From contig CAKPQY010000072.1 in NCBI GenBank assembly GCA_934179885.1, forward strand, positions 1 to 5,087: DNA of 5,087 bases, given 5' to 3'. Position 1 is the stretch's first letter, and each line of letters opens with the position of its first letter. This document shows positions 4,836-5,087 of the stretch, one piece after another. A program made the translations under genes and the position numbers. Below the pieces are notes generated by a model, which was not told where the DNA came from, searched no databases, and was given only the letters and a program-made list of their open reading frames with translations. This DNA is from an uncultured Clostridia bacterium. Its GTDB lineage: Bacteria > Bacillota > Clostridia > TANB77 > CAG-508.

Positions 4836-5087
4836 ATGGAGAAACAATTAAAACTTTTTTTTGAATTTTTAGAAAATGATAAGAAATTATCAAACAACAC
4901 ATTACAATCATACAAAAGAGATTTAAAACAATTCAGAAGATATATAGAAGGATGCGAAGTACCATATAATAAAGTAGACGAAGAAGTAATGCAAAATTAT
5001 ATTGAGTATCTAGAAGAATTAGGAAAAAAACCTTCAACTATTTCAAGATGTATAGCATCAATAAGATCTTTTTATCAATATGTACTA
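4836..5087 (+). CDS. xerD: Tyrosine recombinase, probably XerD (5' part only)
   Basis: The first 84 residues are the SAM-like core-binding (N-terminal) domain of Xer-type tyrosine recombinases: FFEFLENDKKLSNNTLQSYKRDLKQF (9-34), then EVMQNYIEYLEELGKKPSTISRCIASIRSFYQYV, the usual four-helix DNA-clamp pattern. XerC/XerD act together at dif to resolve chromosome dimers. The catalytic domain (R...H-x-x-R...Y) lies beyond the window edge, so catalytic residues cannot be checked. XerD rather than XerC or a phage integrase is favoured by its place right after spoIIM, as in B. subtilis. ATG 4836 is supported by AGGGGTAGGG about 5 nt upstream. No CGG codon occurs in the visible part. Confidence 0.85.
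   Translation, partial: MEKQLKLFFEFLENDKKLSNNTLQSYKRDLKQFRRYIEGCEVPYNKVDEEVMQNYIEYLEELGKKPSTISRCIASIRSFYQYVL

Noticed and set aside
4723..4911. 62-aa minus-strand open frame across the xerD start
   Set aside because: It overlaps the promoter, ribosome binding site and N-terminal codons of xerD and shows no motif.
1..5087. tRNA/rRNA genes, riboswitches, CRISPR arrays, insertion sequences, attachment sites
   Set aside because: No cloverleaf, spaced direct repeats, transposase motifs or recognisable riboswitch core was seen. All intergenic gaps are under 140 bases and hold promoters, hairpins and ribosome binding sites.

Overview
The window is about 5.1 kb of very AT-rich, tightly packed bacterial DNA. 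Arginine is mostly AGA and the ribosome binding sites are strong and purine-rich. Together with SpoIIM (endospore engulfment), TmcAL, a bacterial endonuclease Q homologue and a Xer recombinase, this points to a low-GC Bacillota, most likely an endospore-forming Clostridia lineage. The spoIIM-xerD adjacency with an EndoQ/YqxK-type gene upstream resembles the yqxK...spoIIM...xerD neighbourhood of Bacillus subtilis (recalled, not searched).

Layout. On the minus strand, 40-1272 encodes TmcAL (tRNA-Met cytidine acetate ligase), with perhaps the first codons of another minus-strand gene at 1-19. Divergent from it is rnhA (RNase HI, 1374-1808). The two share an intergenic region with overlapping divergent promoters built on one almost symmetric -10 element. 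Next come a 187-aa divergent HD-GYP-like protein lacking the catalytic His-Asp pair (1934-2497) and an 80-aa unknown protein (2497-2739) that overlaps it by one base. A clean intrinsic terminator precedes the endonuclease Q-family gene (2787-3974), which ends at a perfect 40-bp hairpin. Then follow spoIIM (4109-4749) and the first 84 codons of a tyrosine recombinase, probably xerD (4836 to the window edge).

The most striking signal is in spoIIM. A full-length 212-aa SpoIIM can be read only if the ribosome makes two separate +1 shifts. Both fall at an in-frame CGG codon followed by A (CGG at 4403-4405 and at 4575-4577), and skipping the C gives GGA (Gly) each time. The two sites share 9 of 12 bases. 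These are the only in-frame CGG codons in the window: about 1,300 codons of intact genes with about 42 arginines contain none. This suggests that CGG is a vacant or very slowly decoded codon used, or tolerated, as a +1 frameshift site. A pseudogene or sequence error remains possible, but two chance insertions of the same kind in the same context would be a coincidence.

Functionally the window mixes housekeeping (tRNA modification, RNA-DNA hybrid removal, deaminated-base repair, chromosome dimer resolution) with sporulation. No mobile element, CRISPR array, tRNA or rRNA gene was seen.
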